A stretch of 64,000 nt of DNA, from contig NZ_JASJOF010000009.1 in NCBI RefSeq assembly GCF_030163795.1, forward strand, positions 62,001 to 126,000, in the 5' to 3' direction. The position numbers and the translations under genes were made by a program. The DNA is from Roseicyclus marinus. GTDB taxonomy: Bacteria; Pseudomonadota; Alphaproteobacteria; Rhodobacterales; Rhodobacteraceae. The stretch's first letter is position 1, and the number at the start of each line of letters is the position of its first letter. Of this stretch, positions 9,818 to 19,146 are shown piece after piece. Under the pieces are notes generated by a model that made no database searches, was not told where the DNA came from, and saw only the letters and a list, made by a program, of their open reading frames with translations.

Positions 9818-9835
9818 CTGAACGGATTAGTTCAG
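9818..9835. promoter_or_regulatory. operator 1, inverted repeat CTGAAC-N6-GTTCAG
   Basis: An 18-base inverted repeat with perfect 6-base half sites (CTGAAC GGATTA GTTCAG). It sits just upstream of the predicted -35 element of the efflux operon. Size and symmetry fit a TetR/AcrR-type repressor site. An identical pair of half sites recurs 47 bases downstream. Confidence 0.7.
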
Positions 9836-9837
9836 TC

Positions 9838-9866
9838 TTGCGCAAAAGCGCCGAAGATTCTAATCT
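9838..9866 (+). promoter_or_regulatory. predicted sigma-70-type promoter of the RND efflux operon
   Basis: TTGCGC at 9838-9843 and TAATCT at 9861-9866 are separated by 17 bases, a good housekeeping-type spacing. The -35 box directly follows operator 1, and the -10 box overlaps the first bases of operator 2. This layout would allow repression by blocking RNA polymerase. No transcription start has been measured. Confidence 0.55.
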
Positions 9867-9882
9867 GAACTGGTCAGTTCAG
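9865..9882. promoter_or_regulatory. operator 2, inverted repeat CTGAAC-N6-GTTCAG
   Basis: The second 18-base copy (CTGAAC TGGTCA GTTCAG) with the same half sites as operator 1. It overlaps the end of the predicted -10 element. The two centres are 47 bases apart. Duplication of an exact 12-base symmetric pattern around one promoter is unlikely by chance. Confidence 0.7.
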
Positions 9883-9973
9883 CGTAGCATGAGAAGCCAT
9901 GCCGGACGGGGCAGCGGACGCATCAGACGACAGGCCCGGTGCGGGATCGGGTCGCCCGAACAAGAGGACACTC

Positions 9974-11272
9974 ATGCGCATCTTTCCGATCATCACGGCG
10001 ACCCTTGTCTGTGTCGCGCTTTATTTCGTGATCCTCGACCGGGAAACCCTGATGTCCTTTGCCGGTCGGTTCGGCGGCGATACCACGGGCGAGACCTCCG
10101 AGACGGCACCGGCCGGCGAAACCCCTGCCCCGGCTGCGGAGCCGGGCGAGGAGGATGCGCGCATCCATGTCGTCGTCCGCAGGTCCGAGGCGCAAGTGAC
10201 CGAGAATGCCGTTGTTCTGCGCGGTCGGACCGAGGCGTTGCGGCAGGTCGTGGTTTCGGCCGAGACGTCGGGGCGGATCGTATCTGAACCGTTGCGCGCA
10301 GGTGCGCGGGTGTCCGAGGGGCAGCTTTTGTGCGAGATCGACGCCGGGACACGTTTGTCTGCCTTGGCCGAGGCCGAAGCGCGCCTTCTGGAAGCGCAGG
10401 CGCGTCTGCCCGAGGCGCGGGCACAACTCCCCCTTGCCCGGGCCCGGCAGCTTGAGGCCGAGGCCGCCCTGACGGCAGCGCGGATTGACGGCAATGCCGC
10501 CACGCGCTTGAGCGAAAGCGGATTTGCCTCAGAAACACGGGCGGCCAATGCCGTGGCGGGCGTCTCTTCGGCCGAGGCTGCGGTATCTTCCGCAGCGGCG
10601 GGCGTGGAAAGTGCGCAGGCCGCGATCCAGTCGGCCGAAAGCGGCATCCGCGCGGCAGAGGCCGCCGTGACCCGCGCCGAGGATGAATTGACCCGTCTGA
10701 CCATCCACGCGCCGTTTGCGGGCCTTCTGGAAACCGACACGGCCGAACTTGGCAGTCTGATGCAGCCGGGCACGCCTTGCGCGACGATCATCCAGCTCGA
10801 CCCGATCAAGCTGGTGGGGTTCGTGCCCGAGGCGCATGTTGACCGCGTGAGGCTGGGTGCGAGAGCGGGCGCGCGCTTGGCCTCGGGCCGCGACGTGATG
10901 GGTGAGGTCAGCTTTGTCAGCCGCTCGGCCGATCCGCAGACCCGCACCTTTCGGGTGGAGATCACGGTGCCGAACGCCGACCAGTCGATCCGCGATGGGC
11001 AGACCGCCGACATCCTGATCCAGACCGAGGGGATGGCCGCGCATCTTTTGCCCGCATCGGCGATGACGCTGAGCGACGAGGGCACGCTGGGCGTGCGGAC
11101 CGTCGTCGACGGGATCGTGCAATTCGTGCCGGTCCGCATGATCCGCGATACCGCCAACGGCGTCTGGCTCACCGGACTGCCGGACATGGCCGAAGTGATC
11201 ACCGTCGGGCAGGAATTCGTCACAGATGGCGTCGCGGTCCGCGTGACGTATGAATCGGAGCAGACGCAATGA
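9974..11272 (+). CDS. RND efflux periplasmic adaptor (membrane fusion protein)
   Basis: The start chosen is the ATG opening MRIFPIITATLV, preceded by AAGAGGA, giving 432 residues. An upstream in-frame ATG at 9899 lacks a good ribosome site. The N-terminal hydrophobic anchor (about 1-20) precedes a lipoyl-like half motif (VVSAETSGRI, ARVSEGQLLCEID). An Ala/Glu-rich coiled-coil hairpin (about residues 120-235) follows, then the second lipoyl half (TIHAPFAGLLETD) and beta-barrel and membrane-proximal domains. This is the AcrA/MexA-type adaptor linking the inner-membrane pump to an outer-membrane channel. It overlaps the pump gene by 4 bases (ATGA). No outer-membrane factor gene is adjacent. Confidence 0.92.
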   Translation: MRIFPIITATLVCVALYFVILDRETLMSFAGRFGGDTTGETSETAPAGETPAPAAEPGEEDARIHVVVRRSEAQVTENAVVLRGRTEALRQVVVSAETSGRIVSEPLRAGARVSEGQLLCEIDAGTRLSALAEAEARLLEAQARLPEARAQLPLARARQLEAEAALTAARIDGNAATRLSESGFASETRAANAVAGVSSAEAAVSSAAAGVESAQAAIQSAESGIRAAEAAVTRAEDELTRLTIHAPFAGLLETDTAELGSLMQPGTPCATIIQLDPIKLVGFVPEAHVDRVRLGARAGARLASGRDVMGEVSFVSRSADPQTRTFRVEITVPNADQSIRDGQTADILIQTEGMAAHLLPASAMTLSDEGTLGVRTVVDGIVQFVPVRMIRDTANGVWLTGLPDMAEVITVGQEFVTDGVAVRVTYESEQTQ

Positions 11273-14200
11273 CCGGGCTCATCGATTGGGCCGCCAGCCG
11301 CGCCCGCATGATCGTGGCCTTCGTGATCTTGTCGCTGACCGTGGGTACCGCGGCCTATGTCGGCCTGCCCAAGGAGGGCGAGCCCGATATCGACATTCCG
11401 GGGCTCTTCATCTCGGTGCCCTTTCCCGGCATCTCGGCCGAGGACAGCGAGCGTTTGCTGGTGCGACCGATGGAGGCCGAGTTCCAGGATCTGGACGGGC
11501 TGACCACGATCACCGCCACCGCCTCCGAAGGCTTTGCCGGCGTGTTTCTCGAATTCGAATTCGGCTGGGACAAGTCGGCCACCATCGCCGATGTGCGCGA
11601 CGCGATGAGCCGCGCCGAGGCCGATTTCCCGGCGGGTGCCGAAAGCTTCCAGATTTCCGAGATCAATTTCTCGGAGTTTCCGATCATCATCGTGGCGCTT
11701 TCCGGCGACGCACCTGAACGGACACTGATCCGGCTGGCGACCGAGATGCAGGACGCGCTGGAATCGCTGACACCCGTTCTGGAGGCAGGTCTTGCCGGCA
11801 CCCGCGACGAGATGCTCGAGGTCATTCTCGACCCGCTGGCGCTGGAGGCCTATGACGTCACCGCCGCCGATCTGATCAACGCGGTCGTCAACAACAACCA
11901 GCTGATCGCTGCAGGCGAGGTTACGACGGAAAACGGCGCGATCTCGGTCAAGATCCCGTCGAGTTTCGACAGCACCGCCGATGTCTATGCCCTGCCGATC
12001 ACGGTGAACGGCGACCGGGTGGTGACCTTGGGCGAACTGGCCGATATCCGCCTGACCTACGAGGATCGGCTGGGCACGGCACGGTTCAACGGGGAGACCT
12101 CGATCGCCTTGCAGGTGGTCAAGCGGCAGGGGTTCAACATCATCGACACCTCGGCGCTGGTACGCGAGACGGTCGAACAGGTCCGCGCGACATGGCCCGA
12201 GGATCTGCGCCAATCGGTGCATGTCACGACCACGCTGGACCAGTCGGTGACGGTTGCCGACATGGTGCGCCAGCTCGAAGGGTCGGTCCTGACCGCCATC
12301 GCGCTGGTGATGATCGTGGTTCTGGCAGCCCTTGGCACGCGGTCCGCCATGCTGGTCGGTTTCGCGATCCCCACGTCCTTCATGTTGGCCTTCGTCCTTT
12401 TGGGGATCATGGGGGTCGCGATTTCCAACATCGTGATGTTCGGCCTGATCCTTGCCGTGGGGATGCTGGTCGATGGGGCGGTCGTGGTCGTCGAATATGC
12501 CGACAAGCGATTGCAGGCAGGCGCGCGGCCCATGCAGGCCTATACGGACGCGGCCAAACGGATGTTCTGGCCGGTCGTGTCTTCGACGGCGACGACGCTT
12601 TGCGCCTTTTTGCCGATGCTGTTCTGGCCGGGCGTGCCGGGTGAATTCATGGGGATGCTGCCCGTCACGATGATCTTCGTGCTGTCGGCGTCCTTGATCG
12701 TGGCGTTGATCTATCTGCCGGTTCTGGGCGGGGTGGCGGCGCGGTTCACCCGAATTGTGGACCGCGCCAGCGCGGTCGTGACGAACCTGATCCCGTGGTA
12801 CGCGGCGCGGATCGTTCTGACCGTGGCTGTGGCTTACCTGATGTTCCTTGCCGCGCTGCAAACGATCAATCCCGGTGTTCTGGTCGATGTCGCCCCCGAT
12901 GCCCCTGCGCTTGTCCGCATGGCACCCGGCGTGATCTTGTTCGTGCTGGCCTCGGCCGGGATGTCGGTGATGCTGGGCAGCGTGCAGGTCGCACGCCGCG
13001 CCAAGCCGGTGGAGGCCGGATACAGGCGCACGCCGTTTGGCTGGACGATCCACGCCATCGTCGGCAACCCGGTGATGCCCGTCGTCACCATCGTGACCGT
13101 GATCGGCTTTGTCATGGCGACGTTCAGCTATTTCGGTGCCAACAACAACGGCGTCGAATTCTTCGTCGAGAGCGAGCCGGAAAATGCCATCGTCTATGTC
13201 CGCGCGCGCGGCAACCTGTCGGTCGCGGAACAAGATGCGCTGGTCCAGCAAGTCGAGGCGATCGTGCTGGAGGAACCGGGGGTGCGCGACGTCTTTGCCT
13301 TTGCGGGCGAAGGCGGGTTGAACAACAACACCGGGGGCGTGGCCGCACCGTCGGACACGATCGGCCAGGTTCAGCTCGACCTTGAGCCCTGGGGCGCGCG
13401 CGATGACGGCGACCTGATCCTCGACCGGTTGCAGGCGCGGTTGAACGAACTGCCGGGCATCCAGACCGAGATCTTTTCGCAATCGCGCGGCCCTGCGGCG
13501 GGCAAGCCGATCAACTTGCGTCTGTCGGGCGATGATTGGGAAGAATTGCAGCAAGCGACGCGTCTGGCCCGCGCGCATTTCGAGGGCCTGCCGGGTCTGA
13601 CCCTCGTGGAAGATACTCTGCCCCTGCCCGGCATCGACTGGCAGATCGATGTCGATGTCGAGGCCGCGGGACGGTTCGGGGCCGATGTCTCGACCGTTGG
13701 CGCCATGGTGCAACTCGTCACGCGGGGCATCTTGCTCGACACGATGCGGGTGCCCAGCTCGGACGAAGAGATCGAGATCCGCGTCCGTTTCCCCGAGGAG
13801 GCGCGGGTGCTGTCGACGCTCGACACCTTGCGCGTCCGCACGCGCGACGGGCTGGTGCCCTTGTCGAATTTCGTGAGCTACATCCCCACCCCGCAATTGG
13901 CCGAGATCCAGCGCATCGACCAATCGCGCGTCTTCGACGTGAAGGCCGATGTGACCGTGGGCCTGTCGCGGGTTCAAGACGAGGCAGGCGCGACGCGGGG
14001 CTATATCCGCGACCTGTCCACCGTGGCCGGGGGCGGCACGGCCAATTTCACCTTCGGCGAGGCGTCCTACGTGGTCTACCGCCTGTCGTCGGGCGAGACG
14101 GCCGAGACACTGGCCGACGGGTTGCGCACCGGTGCCCTGACGCTGGAACCGGTCAACGCCAACGAGCGGATCGCGGTTCTGACCGAATGGCTGCAGACGG

Positions 14201-15021
14201 AAAACCCCTTTCCCGCTTCGGTCAGTTGGGAATGGGCGGGCGATCAGGAGGATCAGGCCGAAAGCCAGGCCTTCCTCGGGCAGGCCTTCGGGGCGGCGCT
14301 GGGATTGATGTTCATCATCCTGCTCGCGCAGTTCAACTCGGTCTACAATTCGATCCTCGTGCTTCTGGCGGTGATCTTGTCGACCACGGGCGTGCTGATC
14401 GGGATGTTGGTGATGGACCAGACATTCTCCATCATCATGACGGGAACGGGGATCGTCGCCTTGGCGGGGATCGTGGTGAACAACAACATCGTGTTGATCG
14501 ACACCTACCAGGAATACGCGCGCTACATGCCGCGGCTGGAGGCGATCACGCGCACCGCGGAATCGCGGATCCGGCCCGTTTTGCTGACCACGATCACGAC
14601 GATGGCGGGGCTTGCGCCGATGATGTTCGGCATCAGCCTCGACTTCGCCAATGGCGGCTACACGGTGGATAGCCCCACCGCGCTGTGGTGGAAGCAGCTG
14701 GCGACGGCGGTGGTCTTTGGCCTTGGCATCGCGACGGTTCTGACACTGATCGTGACACCCTCGCTTTTGGCGCTGAGGATCTGGTTCTGGACCATCCTGC
14801 GCTGGGGCGCGCGGCGTGTGGCGCGGATGGGGGCAAAGGGGCTTGGACAGCGGGCCGAGGATTACGCGCTGATGCGCGAGGCGCGGCGCGCGACGAACCC
14901 CACGATCTACTGGGACGAAGATCCCCGCCCCACCGAGACCGCCCCGCCCGCGACCGATGCCGACGAGGCGGAGGACAGGGAGGACGAGGCTCCCGGAACA
15001 CCGCTCCGCGCGGCCGAGTGA
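11269..15021 (+). CDS. RND family efflux pump, inner-membrane transporter
   Basis: A 1250-residue proton-driven exporter of the AcrB/HAE1 superfamily. It is longer than the usual ~1040 residues because of an extra cytoplasmic and membrane segment mid-protein (about residues 500-600) and a ~80-residue polar C-terminal tail. Typical features are the N-terminal transmembrane helix, GEPDIDIPGLFISVPFPG, the pore-domain pattern and a second transmembrane block ending near residue 1180. In the TM4 proton-relay position the sequence reads MLVDGAVVVVEYADK (Asp about 402), so the second Asp of the classic DD pair is Gly. The gene is translationally coupled to the adaptor gene. The substrate is unknown. 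Confidence 0.93.
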   Translation: MTGLIDWAASRARMIVAFVILSLTVGTAAYVGLPKEGEPDIDIPGLFISVPFPGISAEDSERLLVRPMEAEFQDLDGLTTITATASEGFAGVFLEFEFGWDKSATIADVRDAMSRAEADFPAGAESFQISEINFSEFPIIIVALSGDAPERTLIRLATEMQDALESLTPVLEAGLAGTRDEMLEVILDPLALEAYDVTAADLINAVVNNNQLIAAGEVTTENGAISVKIPSSFDSTADVYALPITVNGDRVVTLGELADIRLTYEDRLGTARFNGETSIALQVVKRQGFNIIDTSALVRETVEQVRATWPEDLRQSVHVTTTLDQSVTVADMVRQLEGSVLTAIALVMIVVLAALGTRSAMLVGFAIPTSFMLAFVLLGIMGVAISNIVMFGLILAVGMLVDGAVVVVEYADKRLQAGARPMQAYTDAAKRMFWPVVSSTATTLCAFLPMLFWPGVPGEFMGMLPVTMIFVLSASLIVALIYLPVLGGVAARFTRIVDRASAVVTNLIPWYAARIVLTVAVAYLMFLAALQTINPGVLVDVAPDAPALVRMAPGVILFVLASAGMSVMLGSVQVARRAKPVEAGYRRTPFGWTIHAIVGNPVMPVVTIVTVIGFVMATFSYFGANNNGVEFFVESEPENAIVYVRARGNLSVAEQDALVQQVEAIVLEEPGVRDVFAFAGEGGLNNNTGGVAAPSDTIGQVQLDLEPWGARDDGDLILDRLQARLNELPGIQTEIFSQSRGPAAGKPINLRLSGDDWEELQQATRLARAHFEGLPGLTLVEDTLPLPGIDWQIDVDVEAAGRFGADVSTVGAMVQLVTRGILLDTMRVPSSDEEIEIRVRFPEEARVLSTLDTLRVRTRDGLVPLSNFVSYIPTPQLAEIQRIDQSRVFDVKADVTVGLSRVQDEAGATRGYIRDLSTVAGGGTANFTFGEASYVVYRLSSGETAETLADGLRTGALTLEPVNANERIAVLTEWLQTENPFPASVSWEWAGDQEDQAESQAFLGQAFGAALGLMFIILLAQFNSVYNSILVLLAVILSTTGVLIGMLVMDQTFSIIMTGTGIVALAGIVVNNNIVLIDTYQEYARYMPRLEAITRTAESRIRPVLLTTITTMAGLAPMMFGISLDFANGGYTVDSPTALWWKQLATAVVFGLGIATVLTLIVTPSLLALRIWFWTILRWGARRVARMGAKGLGQRAEDYALMREARRATNPTIYWDEDPRPTETAPPATDADEAEDREDEAPGTPLRAAE

Positions 15022-15029
15022 CCGCCAAA

Positions 15030-15067
15030 AAAACCGCCGCCCGTGCCGATGCAGGGGCGGCGGTTTT
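15030..15067. terminator. bidirectional intrinsic terminator
   Basis: A hairpin whose GC-rich stem (CCGCCGCCC paired with GGGCGGCGG) is flanked by A-run on the left and TTTT on the right. It lies 9 bases after the RND pump stop and about 40 bases beyond the tctA stop on the other strand. It can therefore serve both convergent operons. Confidence 0.85.
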
Positions 15068-15104
15068 GGTTAACGGTCCTTGAGGAAAGTTAAGGAAAGC
15101 TTTC

Positions 15105-16607
15105 TCAGGCGGGCTTTTTCTTTCTGAAAACTTTCACCAGCGGCAAGAGGATCAAGCTTATGGCAATGATCGTGATCGGGGCTGCGATGGGCCGGTTGAG
15201 GAAGATCATCGGATCGCCGCCGGACAGGAGGAGCGACTGGCGCAGCGTCGGTTCCGCGATGGGACCGAGCACGATGGCCAGAACCGCGGGCGCCAGCGGG
15301 TAGTCCATCCGCCGCAGCACGAAGGCCCCGATGCCGAAGATCAGGATCATCCAGATGTCGAACATGTCGCGCGTCGCGGCATAGCCCCCGATGATCGACA
15401 GAACGAAGATCACCGGCGCGAGGATGGTGAAGGGCATCCTGAGCATCCAGATGAAGACCGGGATGAACGCTAGGTTGATGATCAAAGCTGCGACATTCGA
15501 GATGTAGAACGACCCGATCAGGCCCCAGACGAATTCCGTCTGATCGACGAAAAGCCGTGGGCCGGGCGTCAGGCCCCAGATCACCATGCCACCCAAAAGG
15601 ATCGCGGTGGTGGGCGAACCCGGGATGCCAAGCGTGAGCATGGGCAGCATGGAGCCCGTGGAGGCGGAATTGTTCGCCGCCTCGGGGGCTGCCACGCCAT
15701 CGACGCTGCCGCGCCCGAAATCCTGCGGGCGGCGCGAGATCATCTTGGTCACGCCATAGGACATGAGCGAGGCAGGCGTCGCGCCGGCCGCGGGCAGGAT
15801 GCCCACGAAAAAGCCGATAAGCGAGCCGATGGTGGTTCCGCGCCAGCCGCGACGGAGCGATTCCGCCGTATCCTGCGCCATGCCCTTGGCGGTCATGCGC
15901 GGTGTCGTGTTCTCCACGTCGCCGCGTGTCTGTTCGATGGTCCAGATCATCTCGCCCAGGCCGTAGACACCGATGGCCAGAACCAGAAAACCGATGCCTT
16001 GCAAGAAACCGGTGATGTCGAAGAGCACAAGCCGCGGCGCGCCCGAGATCTGGTCGAAGCCGATGGCCCCCAGAACGAGGCCGAAGCAGATCGAAAAGAT
16101 CGTCTTGGGGATATCGTCGCTGCCCAATCCCACGAAGGTCGCGAAGGCCAGTAGCATCAGGGCAAAGATCTCGGGCGGGCCGAAGGAGAGCGCCACGCCG
16201 GCCAAAAGCGGCGCGAAGCCTGTGAAGATGATGTTGGCGACCGTGCCCCCGATGAAGGAGGCGATGGCCGCCGTCACCAGCGCGAGCGAGGCACGACCCT
16301 GCATCGCGAGTGGTCGCCCGTCGAAGGTGGTCGCCACCGCCGTCGAGGCGCCGGGGATACCCAGCGTGATCGACGAGATCGCGCCCCCATACATCGCCCC
16401 GTAATAGATCGCGGCGAGAAAGATGATCGCGCCCGTGGGCGGTACGAGGAAGGTGATCGGCAAAAGGATCGCAACCCCGTTGACCGACCCCAGCCCCGGC
16501 ATTGCGCCGATGAACAGGCCGACGGTCACGCCGATCACGATCAGAAGCAGGTTGATCGGCTGGAGCGCGATCAACATGCCGTCGCCAAGAAGGCCGAGAG
16601 TTTCCAT
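15105..16607 (-). CDS. tctA: tripartite tricarboxylate transporter, large permease TctA
   Basis: A 500-residue polytopic inner-membrane protein with the TctA family signature near the N-terminus (IGAMPGLGSVNGVAILLP) and its mirrored copy in the second half (GILPAAGATPASLMSYG). About twelve membrane segments are visible. It forms the transport channel of a TTT uptake system for carboxylates. It is the last gene of a tctC-tctB-tctA operon on the minus strand. The substrate cannot be predicted from sequence alone. Confidence 0.95.
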   Translation of the reverse strand: METLGLLGDGMLIALQPINLLLIVIGVTVGLFIGAMPGLGSVNGVAILLPITFLVPPTGAIIFLAAIYYGAMYGGAISSITLGIPGASTAVATTFDGRPLAMQGRASLALVTAAIASFIGGTVANIIFTGFAPLLAGVALSFGPPEIFALMLLAFATFVGLGSDDIPKTIFSICFGLVLGAIGFDQISGAPRLVLFDITGFLQGIGFLVLAIGVYGLGEMIWTIEQTRGDVENTTPRMTAKGMAQDTAESLRRGWRGTTIGSLIGFFVGILPAAGATPASLMSYGVTKMISRRPQDFGRGSVDGVAAPEAANNSASTGSMLPMLTLGIPGSPTTAILLGGMVIWGLTPGPRLFVDQTEFVWGLIGSFYISNVAALIINLAFIPVFIWMLRMPFTILAPVIFVLSIIGGYAATRDMFDIWMILIFGIGAFVLRRMDYPLAPAVLAIVLGPIAEPTLRQSLLLSGGDPMIFLNRPIAAPITIIAISLILLPLVKVFRKKKPA

Positions 16608-16619
16608 GATGAGGCGCGC

Positions 16620-17123
16620 CTAGTAAATGATGTCGTAAAGGATGTCGAAAACGGGATCGGTGAACGACCAGCCGCTGGGCATGGTGATCCGCATCGCGCC
16701 TTCGAAGAAGAAGAAGAGCGCGATCGGGGCCACGACCGCGAAGACCAGCGTCAGGGCCCATGAGTGACGGCCCAGAAACCGCAGGTAGTAGATCAGGAAC
16801 ACCGCGATCGCCCCGTACATCGACAAGATGTCGATCAGCGCGACGAAGCCCAGAAGCCCGCCGCCCACCAGCGCCAGTGTGCGCCAGCCGTAGCCGTCGA
16901 GAAACGGCTCGTCGGATTGCGCGGCGGGGCTGGTGCCGCGCCACCATCTGACCATGACCATGATGCAGCTGAGCAGCATGATGGCCGAAAGCCAGAAAGG
17001 CCAGGCTCCTCCGCCTGGCCCCCTGCCCTCGATGAAGCCGATGGGCAGTTCGGTGCTTTTCCACATCAGGTAGATGGAAAAGAGCGCCAGAACGCCCGCC
17101 GTCAGGATTTCGCCGTAGCGCAT
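16620..17123 (-). CDS. tctB: tripartite tricarboxylate transporter, small permease TctB
   Basis: The start is placed at the ATG opening MRYGEILTAG, giving 167 residues; a longer in-frame start adds only a basic, GC-rich leader. Four transmembrane segments are visible, typical of the small TctB subunit. It lies 12 bases upstream of tctA on the same strand, so the two permeases are co-translated. It partners TctA in the membrane and with the periplasmic binding protein encoded upstream. Confidence 0.9.
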   Translation of the reverse strand: MRYGEILTAGVLALFSIYLMWKSTELPIGFIEGRGPGGGAWPFWLSAIMLLSCIMVMVRWWRGTSPAAQSDEPFLDGYGWRTLALVGGGLLGFVALIDILSMYGAIAVFLIYYLRFLGRHSWALTLVFAVVAPIALFFFFEGAMRITMPSGWSFTDPVFDILYDIIY

Positions 17124-17186
17124 TCGTCTTCCCCTTGCCCGTCCGGCCGGCACGGCGCGGACGGGGCCCTGGTGCCCGAGGGCGGA

Positions 17187-18158
17187 TTATTGGCCCAGCG
17201 AGGCCAGCAGGTCGCGGTGATTGGCGACCTGGGTGTCCCAATAGGCGCGCTGTTCCTCGGGGCTCATCCAGAGCGGCGAGAGGCTTTCGGATTCGAGATA
17301 GCCCTGCCATTCCGGGCTTTCGTAGACCTGGGTGAAAACGGCCTGGTAATAGGCTGCCGCCTCGTCCGACATGCCCGGTGCGCCCACCACGGCGCGCTGG
17401 TTGGCATAGGAGAAATCATGCCCCAGTTCGCGGATAGTCGGGATATCGGGGAATGCGGGCAGGCGTTCGTCGGAGAAGGCCAGAAGCGGCACGACATCGC
17501 CCGCCTCGTAGAAGCCCTTGGCCTCGGCGGGGTTGTTCACGGTGGCCATGATCTGCTGGCCCGCGAGGTCGCGCGCCACGGCCCCGCCGCCGTCATAGGG
17601 GATGTAGGTGATGTCGAGGTCATAGGCGTTGGACAGGAAGGCGATGACGATGCTGTCCTCCTGCCCGGAACCGGTGCCGCCCATGACGTAATCACCGTTC
17701 ATGCCGCGCACGGTTTCGAGCCATTGGTCGAAATTGGTGATGCCGCTGTCGCGGTGGACCCAGAGCACGAAGGGATCGACGCCCATCATCGCGACCGGCG
17801 TGAAGGTCTGGATGTCGATGCCGAGATTGGCCTGCCGCAACGGCGTGGTGAAGAAGGAGTTCAGCGTCACGAGGATCGTGTGATCGGGATCGTTGGCGTT
17901 GTTGAGATGCAAGAGCGCCTCGGCCCCCGAACCGCCACCTTGGTTGTTGGGCACGAGCGGGCGGGAGGTCAGGTCGTAGCGTTCGGCCACCGACTGGATG
18001 AAGCGGGCGATCTGGTCGGCACCGCCGCCGGGGCCGGCCATGATGACGAAATCGATCGGGCGGCGCGGTTCCCAATCCTGCGCGAGCGCGGGAAGGGGCG
18101 AGAACGCGACGAGCGCCGCGCAGGACAATTTCAAGACAGCACGCTTGGTGAACGACAT
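17187..18158 (-). CDS. tctC: TTT solute-binding protein TctC (Bug family)
   Basis: The start is the ATG opening MSFTKRAVLK, preceded by a strong GGAGGAGG site, giving 323 residues. An N-terminal Sec signal peptide (about residues 1-23, ending PALAQ) is followed by the Bug-family pattern RPIDFVIMAGPGGGADQIAR, and further on NNQGGGSG. These loops bind carboxylate substrates. This periplasmic receptor delivers substrate to TctAB and is the first gene of the operon. The ligand could be a tricarboxylate, dicarboxylate or aromatic acid; sequence does not decide it. Confidence 0.93.
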   Translation of the reverse strand: MSFTKRAVLKLSCAALVAFSPLPALAQDWEPRRPIDFVIMAGPGGGADQIARFIQSVAERYDLTSRPLVPNNQGGGSGAEALLHLNNANDPDHTILVTLNSFFTTPLRQANLGIDIQTFTPVAMMGVDPFVLWVHRDSGITNFDQWLETVRGMNGDYVMGGTGSGQEDSIVIAFLSNAYDLDITYIPYDGGGAVARDLAGQQIMATVNNPAEAKGFYEAGDVVPLLAFSDERLPAFPDIPTIRELGHDFSYANQRAVVGAPGMSDEAAAYYQAVFTQVYESPEWQGYLESESLSPLWMSPEEQRAYWDTQVANHRDLLASLGQ

Positions 18159-18291
18159 GACGGCTCCTCCTCCGTAACTTGAAAAGACGCGGCGCAGGAT
18201 CCCTCGCCCTGCGCCGCACGATTGTGGAGGAGTAACTATCTTTCCGAATTGCCTCTTCAAGAATTATTTTATTTCGCGTTGAAACGATTGC

Positions 18292-19146
18292 TCAATGCGC
18301 AAGCACGACGGGAATTTCTGCTTTGTCGACAACGGATTGGGTGTTGCCGCCAAAGAGCGTCTCGCGCTCGTGGCTTTGGCCATAGGCCCCCATGACGAGG
18401 AGGCCCGCGCCCAGTTCGGCGGTGCGTTTCAGAAGTGCGAGGCCGGGATTGCGGGCCTCGAAGCGGACGAGATCGGCGGTGATGCCGCGCAGGCGGTAAT
18501 AGTCGAGAAGGTCCTCGGGCGTGGCACCATGCGGCTTGCCGCTGCCGGCGGCCAGAACGGTGACCTTTTGCGCAGCGGCGACCAGATCGAGGGTCAGGGC
18601 GACGGCGCGCGACGCCTCGATCGAGCCGTTCCAGCCCACGGTGACATGGCCGCCGAAGTCGGGGGCCACATCCCCGCCCGAGGGGCACATCAGGACCGGA
18701 CGACCGGTCTGGAACAGGCCCGATTTCAGCGCGTTCTGCCCGAGGTTGCGGTCGCGGTCGGGCTTGGCCACGACGATCAGGTCGGCGAGGCGACCGTTGT
18801 GCTTGATCATGTCGGTCAGGCGTCCGTGTTCCTCGACGAAATGGACGGTGGCCGCGTCGCCCGTCGGGCGTTCCGCCTCCTGCAGATCGAGGGCCATGGC
18901 GAAGCGGTGCAAGCGATCCCGCAGGCCGGTTTCCTCCTGATCGGCCATTTGGGCCGCCTGTTTCAGGATGGCGTCGCGCACAAAACCGGGCAGCGGAATG
19001 CCATGGGGCATCATATCCTCGGGGCGCGCCCGGCAATGGGCGACGACGATATGCGCCTTGTGCCGATGCGCCAGCGCGGCGGCATGCGCCAAAACGGTTT
19101 CCCCCACGTCTTCGCCCCAGACCGGAACGAGAATCCTTGCCAACAT
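18292..19146 (-). CDS. tandem universal stress protein (UspA family)
   Basis: A 284-residue cytosolic protein with two UspA-like halves. The first begins MLARILVPVWGEDVGE; the second (about 165-284) contains VTVGWNGSIEASRAV and ends with LLVMGAYGQSHERETLFGGNTQ. The latter is the G-x2-G-x9-G-(S/T)-type nucleotide-binding loop in the second half only. The ATG start follows a GGGAGGG site. Family members respond to stress or starvation, often binding ATP. It stands alone upstream of the TTT operon on the same strand, separated by 133 bases. Confidence 0.9.
   Translation of the reverse strand: MLARILVPVWGEDVGETVLAHAAALAHRHKAHIVVAHCRARPEDMMPHGIPLPGFVRDAILKQAAQMADQEETGLRDRLHRFAMALDLQEAERPTGDAATVHFVEEHGRLTDMIKHNGRLADLIVVAKPDRDRNLGQNALKSGLFQTGRPVLMCPSGGDVAPDFGGHVTVGWNGSIEASRAVALTLDLVAAAQKVTVLAAGSGKPHGATPEDLLDYYRLRGITADLVRFEARNPGLALLKRTAELGAGLLVMGAYGQSHERETLFGGNTQSVVDKAEIPVVLAH

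Noticed and set aside
10021-13977. Minus-strand open frame of 1318 codons across the RND operon
   Set aside because: It is His/Arg/Asp-rich with no family pattern and lies antisense to two clearly recognised efflux proteins.
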